This document shows, one piece after another, positions 1-9,087 of a DNA stretch of 64,000 bases. The notes under the pieces were generated by a model. That model searched no databases and was not told the DNA's origin. It saw only the letters and a list, made by a program, of their open reading frames with translations. Source of the DNA: Rhodococcus rhodnii (GTDB lineage Bacteria; Actinomycetota; Actinomycetes; Mycobacteriales; Pseudonocardiaceae); contig JOAA01000026.1 of NCBI GenBank assembly GCA_000720375.1, positions 62,001 to 126,000 on the forward strand. Reading direction: 5' to 3'. Positions within the stretch are counted from its first letter, which is position 1. Every line of letters begins with the position of its first letter. A program made the translations under genes and the position numbers.

Positions 1-2512
1 GTTGGGCAGCGGCGTCCTGCGACGGGACGGTGTCCTCTCCGCACGACGGCGGGGTGGGCAAGCCCAGCGTCAGCGAAGTCCGGTTCGGCACGGCGTTGAA
101 CGGCGTGTAGTCAGGCTTCTGCGTGAACGCCTCCCGCATCGGGGTGGCCGCACTGTCCTTCTGGTTCATCGGCTGGATGCCGAGGATCTGCTCGATGGTC
201 CGGATCATCGTGATCTGCGAGTAGTAGTGGCTGTCCACGACGCCGTGCTTGGCGTACGGGCTGATGATCTGGACCGGGGCACGGTGGCCGTCGACGTGGT
301 CGAGGCCGGCTTGGGAGTCGTCCTCGACCACGAAGATCGCGGAGTCCTTCCAGTACTGGCTGTGCGAAATGGTGTCGACGATCTCGCCCAGCGCGAGGTC
401 GTTGTCGGCGACCTGGGCGGCCGGGTTGGGCGGGCCACCGGTGTGGTCGCTGGACAGCCAGAACATGTTCAGGTCGGCCGGGCCGTTCTTCTCGAAGTCC
501 TGCTTCCAGATCTGGTACCGGTAGATGTCCGGGACCGAGGTGTCGAACTTCGGGAAGCCGTGCACCGACACGTCGTTGAGCGACGGGATCGGTGAGGACG
601 AGACCAGGGGATAGGCGGTGCCCTGTCCGGTCGCCTGCATGTTCTTGGTGTCGCAGTACAGGTTCTGCCAGCTCGCGCCGGCCGGCTTGGTCAGGAATTG
701 CTGGAACTCGCCGAAGTCCCGCACCGTCTTGCCCGCCGCCTGGGCGCCGGACCAGATGAAGCCGGTGCGCTGGTGGCCGAGGGCGTCGTCCTCGGTGTCG
801 TAGCTGCGCAGGTACTCACCGGCTGAAGACTCGGTGTACTCCGGGTTGTCGGCCTGCATCAGCCAGTTGTGCCCCTCGGCGGAGTTGGTGCCGATGTCGT
901 AGGTGTTGTCGTAGAGCCCGAACTGGCGAGCCAGCGCGTGCTGGTTGGGCGTCACGTTCTCGCCGAACTGCGCCAGCGCCGGGTCGCCGTCACCGCGTGA
1001 GTCGTCACCGAGGACCTGGTCGTAGGTCCGGTTCTCCTTGACGACCAGGAAGACGTGCTTGATCGTCGAGGGGTCGCCGAGCCGCTGGGGGACGGGCACG
1101 GGTTTCTGCTTGTCCTTGCCCTTGGCCAGTTCGACCGAGTTCTTGGTCCATCCGTTCTGCTGGAAGACCTTGTCGGTGTACCCGCGGATGGCATGGTCGT
1201 CCGGCAGCGTGAACTTCTGCAGGCTGGAGGTCGTGTCGTGGGTGCCGTGCCCGGCGGCGTTCGTGGGGCGGCGGGCGTCGATACCGCGAGTGTTGGAGGT
1301 CAGCACGTCCTTGCCGACCGTGGTGACGGCGGTCGGGAAGTAATCCGTCGGCAACAGACCCACGTAGCTGACTGGCTCTTGCGGCTTGGTGTAGCGATAG
1401 ACCGCGAGCGCGTTGGCACGACCGAGCGTCACGAGCAGGTGGCTGTCGTCGGTGAGGGTCACTCCGTCCGGTTCGTAACCGACCGTGGCCTCAGGCCAGG
1501 GTTGGGTCGCGATGGTCTGCACCACCCGGTCGTTGCCGGTGTTGATCACGGACACGTCGTTGCTGGCCGTGTTCGTGACGAACAGCGCCCCGTTCTTGGT
1601 GTACAGGGCCGTCGGGTGCAGACCGACGTCGATGCTCTTGACCGCGGCGGCCGGATGCGCCAGATCGATGACGCTGACCGTGCCGGTGGTGGTGGCGCCG
1701 GTGACCGGGTCGGCTGGGACCTGGGTGTTGTAGGAGTTCAGCGTGGATTCACCGGGCCTGGCCGGGCGCCCGCCCTCGTTGCTGACGTAGATCCGGTTGC
1801 CGATCCGGACCAGGTCACGCGGGGCGATGCCCACCGGCCAACTCTGTTGGATGACCCCGGTGCCCGCGTTGATGGCGACGACGCGGTTCTGGCCGTTGAC
1901 GGCGGCGTACACGGTCGCGCCGTCGGGCGAGAACACGGCCTGAGCCGGCAACCCGTGGCGAGGTCCGTCCGGCGGGATCGGCACAACGGTCGGGTTGGCG
2001 ACGGTCCCGTCGGGGTTCACCGTGAACCGGCGGTAGCCGTCGGTTTGCGCCATCCACAGGGTTTTGCCGTCGGGAGAGTACGAAGGGCCTTCCTGGCCAA
2101 CGTCATTGCCGCTGATCCGCAGATTCGCCGTGGCGGAGTTGCCGATCAGCTGCTGCACGCGCCAGCTCTTGAGGTCCACTATGGTCAGTGCGATTCCACC
2201 GTCTGTGGTCAGCGCCGCGAGGTGGCTGCCATCCGGGCTGACCGCGGAGGCCATGATCTTGCCGTTGTCGATGACGAGGCGTTCACCGATCGGCTTGAGG
2301 AACTGGTCGCCGGAGACGACCAGCCCGCGATCGGTGAGCCGGCCGACCTGGTAGCTGTCGAACGCTTCCGTCGAGGCGGAACTGACGCCGGAGCCGACGG
2401 CGACAAGGGCCAGCGTGGTGGCGCCGGCGGTTGTCAGGCGTAACTTGCGACCGCTGCGTTGGCCGAGAAGGCGGGAACTCCCGGCACGCCGACGGCGGCG
2501 TGTTACCTGCAT
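1..2512 (-). CDS. secreted YVTN-type beta-propeller / phosphoesterase protein (3' end beyond window)
   Basis: Reading leftwards from the ATG at 2512, the frame stays open to position 1, so the C-terminus is missing (at least about 835 residues seen). An arginine-rich N-terminus and a hydrophobic stretch ending near ...VSSAS form a likely export signal. Residues about 60-420 hold repeated propeller blades (YSPDGKTLW, FSPDGATVYA, VSNEGGRPA). The second half carries the hallmarks of the PF04185 phosphoesterase family (HVFLVVKENRTYDQVLGD, then DDSQAGLDHVDGHRAP, metal-site segments). Such fusions are usually annotated as bifunctional YVTN beta-propeller/alkaline phosphatase family proteins; the substrate is unknown. 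The start lies 4 nt after the stop of the ABC permease gene, and its ribosome-binding site (GAAGGGA) is inside that gene's end, so it is the third gene of the operon. Confidence 0.88.
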   Translation of the reverse strand, partial: MQVTRRRRRAGSSRLLGQRSGRKLRLTTAGATTLALVAVGSGVSSASTEAFDSYQVGRLTDRGLVVSGDQFLKPIGERLVIDNGKIMASAVSPDGSHLAALTTDGGIALTIVDLKSWRVQQLIGNSATANLRISGNDVGQEGPSYSPDGKTLWMAQTDGYRRFTVNPDGTVANPTVVPIPPDGPRHGLPAQAVFSPDGATVYAAVNGQNRVVAINAGTGVIQQSWPVGIAPRDLVRIGNRIYVSNEGGRPARPGESTLNSYNTQVPADPVTGATTTGTVSVIDLAHPAAAVKSIDVGLHPTALYTKNGALFVTNTASNDVSVINTGNDRVVQTIATQPWPEATVGYEPDGVTLTDDSHLLVTLGRANALAVYRYTKPQEPVSYVGLLPTDYFPTAVTTVGKDVLTSNTRGIDARRPTNAAGHGTHDTTSSLQKFTLPDDHAIRGYTDKVFQQNGWTKNSVELAKGKDKQKPVPVPQRLGDPSTIKHVFLVVKENRTYDQVLGDDSRGDGDPALAQFGENVTPNQHALARQFGLYDNTYDIGTNSAEGHNWLMQADNPEYTESSAGEYLRSYDTEDDALGHQRTGFIWSGAQAAGKTVRDFGEFQQFLTKPAGASWQNLYCDTKNMQATGQGTAYPLVSSSPIPSLNDVSVHGFPKFDTSVPDIYRYQIWKQDFEKNGPADLNMFWLSSDHTGGPPNPAAQVADNDLALGEIVDTISHSQYWKDSAIFVVEDDSQAGLDHVDGHRAPVQIISPYAKHGVVDSHYYSQITMIRTIEQILGIQPMNQKDSAATPMREAFTQKPDYTPFNAVPNRTSLTLGLPTPPSCGEDTVPSQDAAAQ

Positions 2513-2516
2513 TGAA

Positions 2517-3854
2517 CTATCCCTTCGGGGTGGTGGCCAGCAGGTCGACGTTCCCGTCGAACTGCCACAGCGGGTTGGGTTGGTCCCCGGCCGGGGTCCG
2601 CACCTGGAAGTAGCCGTTCACTTCCTTCGGTCCGTCGCCGTCGGCGACGAACCGCCCGTCAGCGGTGACGTCGAGCTGGTAGATGGCCTGCCCGGCGGCC
2701 TCGACGTCGGGGAGATGCCAGGAGACGACGCACCGCCAGTCGTTGCCTGGACCCGTGGCCTCGACCAGGCCGCCGCCCTTGGTGCACGACGCCGTGGCCG
2801 CCAGCTGTGCCTCGGTGACGTTGGGGCGGTTGAGTTCCTGGGCCTGCAGGCGGTAGAGGTGGGCGAATTCCGTGGCGACCGACTGCTGCACCTTGTCCAG
2901 CGCGATGCCGGAATCCATTGAGGGAGTCGATACGGCGACGACCGCGACCGTGACAGCCAGGAGTCCGACCAATGGCAAGGCACCCACGGTGACCGCGCGG
3001 CGCCCGGAGCCGTCGGCCGCGAGGTTGGTGAAGTCGCGCCGCAGGAAAAGCAGGTAAGCCAGGACAGTCGCGACAACGGCCCACACCAGGCTGACCGCGA
3101 TGCCGATCAGCAGCGGGCCCAACTGTGCTGGATTCGTGAACAGGCCGCTCCAGGCGATGAAGGCGTAGCTGGGCAGTGCGAGACGGACAGCGACGGGCAA
3201 TGGCAGCATTTGGGCGAGCTGCATCGCGAGGGCGACGAGGACGGGAAGCAACAGGCCCATCGGGGACCGTCCGAATGCGACAGACCCGAGCAGTCCGATC
3301 GCGGCGAGGGTCAAAGTCGGTGCGATCACGAAGATCCAGGCGAGCAGGACCTGCCCGGCGGCGTCCGACGGCGCCAGCAGGTGACCGTCCAGGCCGATCA
3401 AGGGGTTGTTGCCGACGACCAAAACGCCGGCAGCCGTGCTGGAAACGGCCAGTCCGGCAACGAGCAGCAGGATGATGCTGAGGCTGGCCAGTGTCTTCGC
3501 GACGAAGATCCGTCGCGGCGACCGGACCGCCACCAGCAGGTGGCGCCAGGTCCCGAGCCGGTCCTCGGCGGCGAACACGTCGCCGGCGACCACCGATGCC
3601 AGCAGCGGAAGCCCCCAAGTGCCGGCGAAACCCAGCATTACCAACGATCCGGACCAGCCCGTGACGTTCATCCAGCGGCCGAAGACGTTGTCCACGGGCA
3701 GCGAACTCTGTTGGCTCACCACGGCGACGAAGATCGCCGGGGTGAGCCAGCAAGCGAGAATGAGCAGGCGCACCCGCCATTGCGAGAGCAGCTTGACCAG
3801 TTCGAAGCGATAGCCACGTGCCACCGGGACACGGCGGACAACAACCGCGGTCAT
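2517..3854 (-). CDS. ABC-2 type transporter permease
   Basis: A 445-residue membrane protein with an N-terminal cytoplasmic stretch, one membrane segment at about residues 30-50, then a run of hydrophobic helices to about 270, one further helix near 290-310 and a soluble, probably extracytoplasmic C-terminal part of about 130 residues with two cysteines. This is the usual shape of ABC-2 permeases paired with a single ATPase. Its start overlaps the stop of the ATPase gene by 4 nt (ATGA) and has a GGAG site, so the two are translationally coupled. The transported substrate cannot be told. The soluble tail is longer than in drug-type ABC-2 permeases and may act with the exported propeller/phosphoesterase encoded next. 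Confidence 0.88.
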   Translation of the reverse strand: MTAVVVRRVPVARGYRFELVKLLSQWRVRLLILACWLTPAIFVAVVSQQSSLPVDNVFGRWMNVTGWSGSLVMLGFAGTWGLPLLASVVAGDVFAAEDRLGTWRHLLVAVRSPRRIFVAKTLASLSIILLLVAGLAVSSTAAGVLVVGNNPLIGLDGHLLAPSDAAGQVLLAWIFVIAPTLTLAAIGLLGSVAFGRSPMGLLLPVLVALAMQLAQMLPLPVAVRLALPSYAFIAWSGLFTNPAQLGPLLIGIAVSLVWAVVATVLAYLLFLRRDFTNLAADGSGRRAVTVGALPLVGLLAVTVAVVAVSTPSMDSGIALDKVQQSVATEFAHLYRLQAQELNRPNVTEAQLAATASCTKGGGLVEATGPGNDWRCVVSWHLPDVEAAGQAIYQLDVTADGRFVADGDGPKEVNGYFQVRTPAGDQPNPLWQFDGNVDLLATTPKG

Positions 3855-4780
3855 CGGTTGATCTCCTGTTGTTCGGTGAGGGCAAGGAACGCGGCTTCGA
3901 GCGGTGACACCACGGGCGCGAGCTCGCGCACCGCGATGCCCGCGTGCACGAGCCGCACCACCAGTTCGTCGACGGCGGGGACCTGTGCGCGCACCACGAG
4001 AACCTCGGCGCCCTGCCGTTCCGAGCCGTCCACGACATGGGCTCCAGGCGTGTCGAGAACCAACTTGCGAGCGGCCTCGGGATCGGAAGTGCGTAGCCGG
4101 TATTCGAGTTCACGGTTCTCGGTGGACAGCTTGCTCAACGGGCCGGAGAAGACGACGCGTCCGGTGGCGAGGATCGTGACCTCGGAGCACAGTGCTTCGA
4201 GATCGTCCATCCGGTGACTGGAGAGGACCACGGCGGTGCCGTCCGCCGCGAGCCGGTTGAGGACACCGTGCACGTGCTTCTTGCCCGCCGGGTCGAGGCC
4301 GTTGGACGGCTCGTCGAGCACCAGCAGCCGAGGCTTGGCGAGCAGGGCCGCGGCGATCCCGAGCCGCTGACGCATGCCGAGTGAGAAGCCCCGGACCCGG
4401 TCGTCGGCGACATCGGTGAGCCCCACCTCGGCGAGCGCGTCGTCGATCCCCGCTGTGCGGTCGTCACGGCTGCTCAGCGCGGCGAGGTTCTGCCGGGCCG
4501 TGAGCGACGGGTAGAGGCCTGGGCCGTCCACGAAACCGGCGACACCATCGGGCGCTGCCAACGCCCGGCCGATCGGGGTTCCCAGGATCTCCAGGTCGCC
4601 GTCGTCGGCGACCGCCAGGCCCAGCAGCAAGCCAAGCCACGTCGTCTTCCCGGCGCCGTTCGGGCCGACCAGCCCGTGGATCTGCCCTTGCGCCACATCC
4701 AGATCGACGCCGTCGAGCGCGACGACATCGCCGAAACACTTGGTGATCCCGCGCGCCCGGACAGCGAGGGTGGTGTCCAT
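3851..4780 (-). CDS. ABC transporter ATP-binding protein
   Basis: A 309-residue ABC ATPase with Walker A (GPNGAGKTT), signature (FSLGMRQRL), Walker B (LLVLDEPSNGLDP) and H-loop (SSHRMDD). It has the long C-terminal extension common in ABC-2 systems (CcmA/DRA-like). An in-frame ATG 30 nt further upstream exists, but the ATG at 4780 has a strong AGAGGA site directly before it, so I use that start. It is the first gene of a three-gene operon with the permease and the propeller/phosphoesterase. Function: energises export or import by the partner permease. Confidence 0.92.
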   Translation of the reverse strand: MDTTLAVRARGITKCFGDVVALDGVDLDVAQGQIHGLVGPNGAGKTTWLGLLLGLAVADDGDLEILGTPIGRALAAPDGVAGFVDGPGLYPSLTARQNLAALSSRDDRTAGIDDALAEVGLTDVADDRVRGFSLGMRQRLGIAAALLAKPRLLVLDEPSNGLDPAGKKHVHGVLNRLAADGTAVVLSSHRMDDLEALCSEVTILATGRVVFSGPLSKLSTENRELEYRLRTSDPEAARKLVLDTPGAHVVDGSERQGAEVLVVRAQVPAVDELVVRLVHAGIAVRELAPVVSPLEAAFLALTEQQEINR

Positions 4781-4795
4781 GTATTCCTCTTGCGA

Positions 4796-4843
4796 ATTCA
4801 GGTAAAGCAACAGTCAAGAGCCCAACAACTTAGGTAAAGCTAA
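4796..4843. promoter_or_regulatory. AT-rich divergent promoter region with repeated AGGTAAAGC motif
   Basis: The gap between the leftward ABC operon and the rightward cupin gene is unusually AT-rich for this genome. It holds two copies of TT(C/A)AGGTAAAGC about 33 nt apart, and the second lies inside the inverted repeat TTAG-GTAAAG-CTAA (4830-4843). This is probably the operator/promoter of the ABC operon; the regulator is not identified here. Confidence 0.4.
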
Positions 4844-5034
4844 TTACTTAATCTCCAAGAACTTAGGCACGACAAATTACGGCCGCCTGGTGCGACGGGT
4901 GAACGTTCGGGAAACGAGAGGCCTCATCGCGTCGTTCGGCAGGGGTCCACAATGGACGGCGGCGCGGCCGGGCTGTCACAGACAGGGACGCTGTCCTGTC
5001 ATCACTGTGGACAGTCTTTGTTGTGGAGGAATGG

Positions 5035-5445
5035 ATGAGCGCTGAACAAGCACACCTGCCCCCGGGGGTTGAAGTGATCACCACCCTGCCGGAGGCGGCG
5101 TTCCAGATCCCGGCTGGTGCCGAGGCCAGGACGATCCGGGTCACGTTGCCGCCCGGTGACCCTGGCGCGCCGCCACACCGGCACCCCGGTCCGATCTTCG
5201 GCTATGTGACCCAGGGGGAGATCCTCTTCGAGCTGGAGGGTAAGCCGCCCCGGGTGCTCAAGGCCGGTGACGCCCTGTTCGAGCCCGGGGGAGACGTGAT
5301 CCACATCCAGGGCGCCAACAATCTTCCGGACACCCAGTCGCAGCTGGTGGTGACCATGTTCGCGCCGCCGGGCACCCCGGTTCTGACCGTGGTCAGCCCG
5401 GAGGAGCTGGCCGAACGACGAAACCGTCGGGTGACCCAGCCATGA
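5035..5445 (+). CDS. cupin-domain protein
   Basis: A small 136-residue protein made almost entirely of one cupin barrel. Cupin motif 1 appears as PPHRHPGPIFGYVTQGEI and motif 2 as the GDALFEPGGDVIHIQGANN segment, with histidines that could bind a metal. The ATG at 5035 is preferred because GGAGGA lies 4 nt upstream; a GTG at 5023 would overlap that site. Single-domain cupins of this size act as small isomerases, dioxygenases or ligand-binding proteins, and the substrate cannot be assigned. It stands alone, divergent from the ABC operon. Confidence 0.85.
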   Translation: MSAEQAHLPPGVEVITTLPEAAFQIPAGAEARTIRVTLPPGDPGAPPHRHPGPIFGYVTQGEILFELEGKPPRVLKAGDALFEPGGDVIHIQGANNLPDTQSQLVVTMFAPPGTPVLTVVSPEELAERRNRRVTQP

Positions 5446-5540
5446 GGACCAGGTCTCTACCGGGGCCAGACACATGACCGGACAACGACCGCGGCTGTGA
5501 CAGGCTCGATCGCACGTGCCGATTCTCGTACTGTCGAGCG

Positions 5541-6146
5541 GTGGACGAAACAAGCGATCCGGACAGCCTGCGGGTAGGCCACGTCGAGCGCGACGCGATC
5601 ACCCAGGCACTGGTCAGCCACCTTGTCGCCGGGCGACTTTCGTTGCCCGAATTCGAACAGCGTGCGCAAGCCGCGGCCGAGGCACGCACCCAAGGCGACT
5701 TGTCCGCGTTGGTCCACGACCTGCCTGAGCCGCATGGCATGGCGGGCCACAGTTGGGCGCGAATACCCGATACGTTGCGGACGAGCCTGGCGGCGGAGAA
5801 CCTTGTCGCGTTGGCGGAAGACCTGAGCGGCTCGATCACTTATCGCGGCTACCGGGTCGGCGGGATCAAGATACGGCGGCGAGAGGTCCCGGTCGTCGGT
5901 GCGGTCGCGGTTTCCGGGGCACGGCTGGTGGTGTGGACGTCGGGAAGCAAACACGTGGACGTTCCTTTCACCAACCCGCTATGGCTCGCGTTGACGATAT
6001 CGGCGGAACGTTCCCGCGCGCTGCGGATCTCCTACCGTGCCGAGTCTTTCCGATCAGACCGGTCGGGACGAGTGGACATCCGACTTGAGACAGACCGCGC
6101 CGCGGAGTTGCTGCACGCGGCGCAGCGAAGCCCGAGAGGCCGGTGA
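5541..6146 (+). CDS. DUF1707 (SHOCT-like) domain protein
   Basis: A 201-residue protein starting with GTG. Residues about 11-60 match the actinobacterial DUF1707 domain (LRVGHVERDAITQALVSHL, then GRLSLPEFEQRAQAAAEAR). The rest is soluble and has no transmembrane helix, unlike many DUF1707 proteins. The role of the domain is not established; it is common in actinomycete surface or regulatory proteins. The stop codon lies inside a strong hairpin shared with the convergent hydrolase gene. Confidence 0.8.
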   Translation: MDETSDPDSLRVGHVERDAITQALVSHLVAGRLSLPEFEQRAQAAAEARTQGDLSALVHDLPEPHGMAGHSWARIPDTLRTSLAAENLVALAEDLSGSITYRGYRVGGIKIRRREVPVVGAVAVSGARLVVWTSGSKHVDVPFTNPLWLALTISAERSRALRISYRAESFRSDRSGRVDIRLETDRAAELLHAAQRSPRGR

Positions 6147-6170
6147 CCTGGGTGCGGAACCCAGGTCACC
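6142..6170. terminator. bidirectional hairpin terminator
   Basis: A perfect 12-bp stem (GGTGACCTGGGT / ACCCAGGTCACC) with a 5-nt loop sits between the convergent DUF1707 and hydrolase genes. It overlaps the stop codon of the former. There is no T-tract, as is common in actinomycetes. Confidence 0.75.
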
Positions 6171-6182
6171 GACGCTAGTGGT

Positions 6183-7043
6183 TCAGGAGTGCGGGCACGT
6201 GTGCCGGTACTCCTCGATCAGTGAACTCGGTGGCGGTGGCGGGCAGAGGAACTGCTCGTAGCGGGTGTCGTTGTCGATGAACCGCTTCAACCACGAGATG
6301 CTGTACTTCGCGATCGTTGTGTTGGCGGACGTCGGCGCGGAATGGCTGGCGTTGTTCAGTTCCAGGTACGCCTTGTCCGGTGTGGACGACAGACTTTGGT
6401 AGAACGGTTCGGAATGCGCGCCGACCGACGCTACCGAGTCGTTCTCGGCGCCGACGATCAGCGTCGGAACCTGTACCGATGACCAGTTCTTGGTTGTGTG
6501 CCACGCGGTGAGGGGAATGGCTGCCTGCAAGGCCGGCCGGGTGGTTGCGGCTCTTAGGCTGCCACCGCCGCCCATCGAGTGCCCCATCACGCCAAGACGG
6601 CTGCCGTCGATCCGCGTACGGACCGAACTGGTCTGCACCAGATAGTCCAGCGCCGCAAGGAGTTGGGCGCCGCGCTGGTCTGGTTGGTCGAGTGTGGACA
6701 GTGTGTCGATGGTGATCACCACGAACCCCTGTGAGGCCAGTCGGGGGCCGTACCAGGCGACGCTGGTCTGCCGTGCGGTGAATCCCGGTGAGATCGCGAT
6801 GGCACCGAACGTGCCCTCACTGGTGGACGTCGGATAGTAGATCGTGCCGCCGCCGAACCCGCGGACGGCGCTTGCCGCCACGGTGGTCTGCGCGATGGCG
6901 AACGGTCCGCGGGCCGCCTCGATGCTGGCGACGGTCGGAGCGGGACCGCGTTCGTAGGGATTGTCGGCCGCCTGTGCTTGTACCGGAATGACAAGAGTGG
7001 CGATCGTCAATGTGAGCAGGGTGAGCAGATTTCGAGTATGCAC
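6183..7043 (-). CDS. secreted alpha/beta hydrolase of the cutinase / PET-hydrolase family
   Basis: A 286-residue secreted esterase. A signal peptide covers residues 1 to about 26 (ending VQAQA). The mature part begins with [10 protein letters not shown] and matches the polyester-hydrolase (type I cutinase, e.g. LCC, TfCut2) family along its length. The catalytic triad is visible as S156 in GHSMGGG, D202 in GAENDSVA and H234 in NNASHSAP. The substrate-cleft Trp is W181 (LTAWH). A C-terminal disulfide pair is C267/C283. The oxyanion/clamp aromatic that is Tyr in LCC (SPGYT) is Phe here (SPGFT, F88). Expected activity is hydrolysis of cutin, short-chain esters and possibly synthetic polyesters outside the cell. 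The start is GTG at 7043, with GAGG 10 nt upstream; GTG at 7055 is also possible. Confidence 0.9.
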   Translation of the reverse strand: MHTRNLLTLLTLTIATLVIPVQAQAADNPYERGPAPTVASIEAARGPFAIAQTTVAASAVRGFGGGTIYYPTSTSEGTFGAIAISPGFTARQTSVAWYGPRLASQGFVVITIDTLSTLDQPDQRGAQLLAALDYLVQTSSVRTRIDGSRLGVMGHSMGGGGSLRAATTRPALQAAIPLTAWHTTKNWSSVQVPTLIVGAENDSVASVGAHSEPFYQSLSSTPDKAYLELNNASHSAPTSANTTIAKYSISWLKRFIDNDTRYEQFLCPPPPPSSLIEEYRHTCPHS

Positions 7044-7193
7044 GTCGTCGTACACCTCATAGGTCGCAGGGAGACCGGATCCTCGATGTTACCGGGCAGT
7101 AGGCAACTTCGGAAGTGACGAACGTAGGATGGCCTTGGCCGGTCGTATGACTGTCTATTCAGGACTCGGGCACGGATCGCTTGCTTGGGCGCC

Positions 7194-7467
7194 ATGAACC
7201 GGCTCATGGCCTGTCTGGTGATCACGGCGACAGTGGGCTTGCTGGGCGCTTGCGGCCACGACACACCCGGCCGCGCGGAGATCATCGGCACCCCGGGAAC
7301 GTCCACTTTGACCCTGTCGACTCCTGCCGACGCGGGCGTCCTGACCATTGGCGGTGCGGCCAAGGCGATCACCGTGAGCTCCCGTTCGGCGGCGGATATT
7401 ACTTCGTGCTGCCAGGAACCAGCGGGTCCGCGACGACTTCGTCGGCCGCTCGATGCTGCTCAGCTGA
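7194..7467 (+). pseudogene. decayed small lipoprotein gene (two apparent frameshifts)
   Basis: The ATG at 7194 begins a convincing lipoprotein signal (MNRLMACLVITATVGLLGAC; lipidated Cys at residue 20). The frame then runs on without a stop deep into the antisense of the next gene. Protein-like sequence continues in a second frame (about 7373-7410, PFGGGYYFVLPGT) and then in a third (about 7417-7464, NQRVRDDFVGRSMLLS followed by TGA at 7465). The natural stop, just before the 3' end of the convergent gene, fits one ancestral ORF of about 90 residues broken by two indels, or errors in the sequence. The family is not recognised. Confidence 0.45.
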
Positions 7468-7475
7468 GCGATCCC

Positions 7476-8120
7476 TTACGTGGAACGCTCGCGCAGGATG
7501 GCGACCCCGTCGCCGTCGAGTTCGGCGAAGTAGGTGGTGCGACCGGTCATCGCCATGATCAGCGCCAGCGTGGTGCCGGATACGAGCGGCCCGGAGCCAG
7601 TGGTGAAGGGTCCGTCGGTGGCGCTGAGCCGCAGGCCGCCGATCCGGCCCTTGGCGAGCACGACGAGGTCGGAGCCTTGGTAGTACTCGGCCAGCCGGGT
7701 GAGTGTGGTGATCGGGTAGTCGCGGTGGATGCCCAGCGGGCGTCGGATGTCCTCGGCGTGCACGATCGATTCGCCGAGCATCGCGATCACCGGCAGGGGC
7801 GGTTTGCTGGTGCTGGCGACGACCTGGCGGAACCTTGCGAGCGTGTCCGCCGGGGCCGTGCCCAGATGCTCGGCCAGCCGCATGGCGACCTGCTTGTCGA
7901 AGTCGAACCCGCAGCGGATCACTCCCGCCAGCCACCGCAAGGGGGTGAGGCTGGCACCCGCGGTGAGGTGTGCGAGCACCTCGCGCACGGTGAAGTCGGT
8001 GCACAGGGACGTCGTCGCCCACTGCTGGTCGGTCAGGTCGGCGAGGTCAGCAGCCAGGGCGGCCCGTTCGGCGTGCACCAATGGCCAGATTCCGGCTGTC
8101 CGCTGGGCGTTTGTGGTCAT
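7476..8120 (-). CDS. maleylpyruvate-isomerase-family (DinB-like, mycothiol-dependent) protein
   Basis: A 214-residue helical-bundle protein of the TIGR03083/maleylpyruvate isomerase N-terminal family. Visible features are the N-terminal helix (WPLVHAERAALAADLADL), the CTDFTVREVLAHLTAG segment with the conserved metal-ligand His, and the later HAEDIRRPLG motif with the second His/Asp. Members are mycothiol-dependent isomerases or transferases in actinobacteria; the substrate is unknown. The ATG at 8120 is chosen for an AGGAG site about 11 nt upstream; an earlier in-frame start at 8156 has none. It is divergent from the methyltransferase gene at 8295. Confidence 0.85.
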   Translation of the reverse strand: MTTNAQRTAGIWPLVHAERAALAADLADLTDQQWATTSLCTDFTVREVLAHLTAGASLTPLRWLAGVIRCGFDFDKQVAMRLAEHLGTAPADTLARFRQVVASTSKPPLPVIAMLGESIVHAEDIRRPLGIHRDYPITTLTRLAEYYQGSDLVVLAKGRIGGLRLSATDGPFTTGSGPLVSGTTLALIMAMTGRTTYFAELDGDGVAILRERST

Positions 8121-8294
8121 TTCTGGCGAATCTCCTGTGTCAGATCGGTCGTGCACAGGTAAGACGGTGGCTGTCTGCCGGAATCGTCGCTCGTTGGCGA
8201 GATTTCTTCCGGACAGGGTGGCTTTGGGTAAATGGGGATCGGCTCGCCCGTAGGGTTGTGGTCAACGCAAGCCGGACATCGCACTAGGAAGCTG

Positions 8295-9086
8295 ATGGAC
8301 TCGAACAAAGCGAGCATCACTCGTGTTCATGACACGATGCTCGGCGGCAAGGACAACTACGCCGAGGACCGCGCGGTTCGTGACCGGCTGCTCGCGATCG
8401 ACCCACAGTTCCCGCTGGCAGCACAGGACGCCCGGCAATTCCAGGGACGCGCCGTCCGATACCTCGCCGCTCATGCGGGCGTGCGCCAGTTCCTGGACTG
8501 CGGTGCGTGTCTTCCGACCGCGGAGAACACGCACGAGATAGCGCTGCGGGTCAACCCGGATTCTTCCGTGGTCTACGCGTCGAAGGACCCGATGGTGCTG
8601 ACGTACGCGCGTGCGCTGCTGGCGGACAACGACCGTACGCATGTCGCCGAGGTCAACGTCAGTCGCGCCGAGCGCGTGCTCGCCGACCCGGTCGTCAGCA
8701 AGTACCTGGACTTCGACCAGCCGATCGGGCTGTTACACGTCCTGACGCTGCACCACGTTCCCGACAAGCACGACCCGTGGGCCGCGATGGCCCAGTACAT
8801 CGACGCGTTGGCACCGGGCTCGTACGTGGTCATGGCCCACATGCTCGACCCCGGACCTGGGCACGAACTGGCCGGTACCATCGCACGAATCGGCGAGGTG
8901 TACCGCAGCGGCATCGGTAGTGGGTGGCCACGCACCGCCGAGCGAATCCTGGACCTGTTGCGCGGCCTCGAACTGCTGGAACCAGGCCTGGTGCCCGTGG
9001 GCGACTGGTGGCCGGACGGCCCACCGGCACACCCGCCCGCGCCGATGCGCCGGCTGTTCGTCGGCGCCGTCGCCCGTAAGCCCTGA
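8295..9086 (+). CDS. SAM-dependent methyltransferase (Methyltransf_19/DUF574 family)
   Basis: A 263-residue protein of the actinobacterial PF04672 family. It shows the diagnostic N-terminus (SITRVHDTMLGGKDNYAEDR), the SAM-binding region (FLDCGACLPTAENTHEIA) and the acidic end of strand 2 (VVYASKDPMVL). The family is abundant in actinomycetes and thought to methylate small molecules. Here the usual DxGxG of the SAM loop reads DCGACLP, so glycine spacing is slightly off. The ATG at 8295 has an AGGAAG site; an upstream start at 8232 lacks one. The stop is one base from the convergent ABC gene. Confidence 0.85.
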   Translation: MDSNKASITRVHDTMLGGKDNYAEDRAVRDRLLAIDPQFPLAAQDARQFQGRAVRYLAAHAGVRQFLDCGACLPTAENTHEIALRVNPDSSVVYASKDPMVLTYARALLADNDRTHVAEVNVSRAERVLADPVVSKYLDFDQPIGLLHVLTLHHVPDKHDPWAAMAQYIDALAPGSYVVMAHMLDPGPGHELAGTIARIGEVYRSGIGSGWPRTAERILDLLRGLELLEPGLVPVGDWWPDGPPAHPPAPMRRLFVGAVARKP

Positions 9087-9087
9087 G

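Noticed and set aside
1055..2443. Long plus-strand open frame opposite the propeller/phosphoesterase gene
   Set aside because: It is antisense to a clear protein family, has no recognisable domain and no start signal; it arises from high third-position GC.
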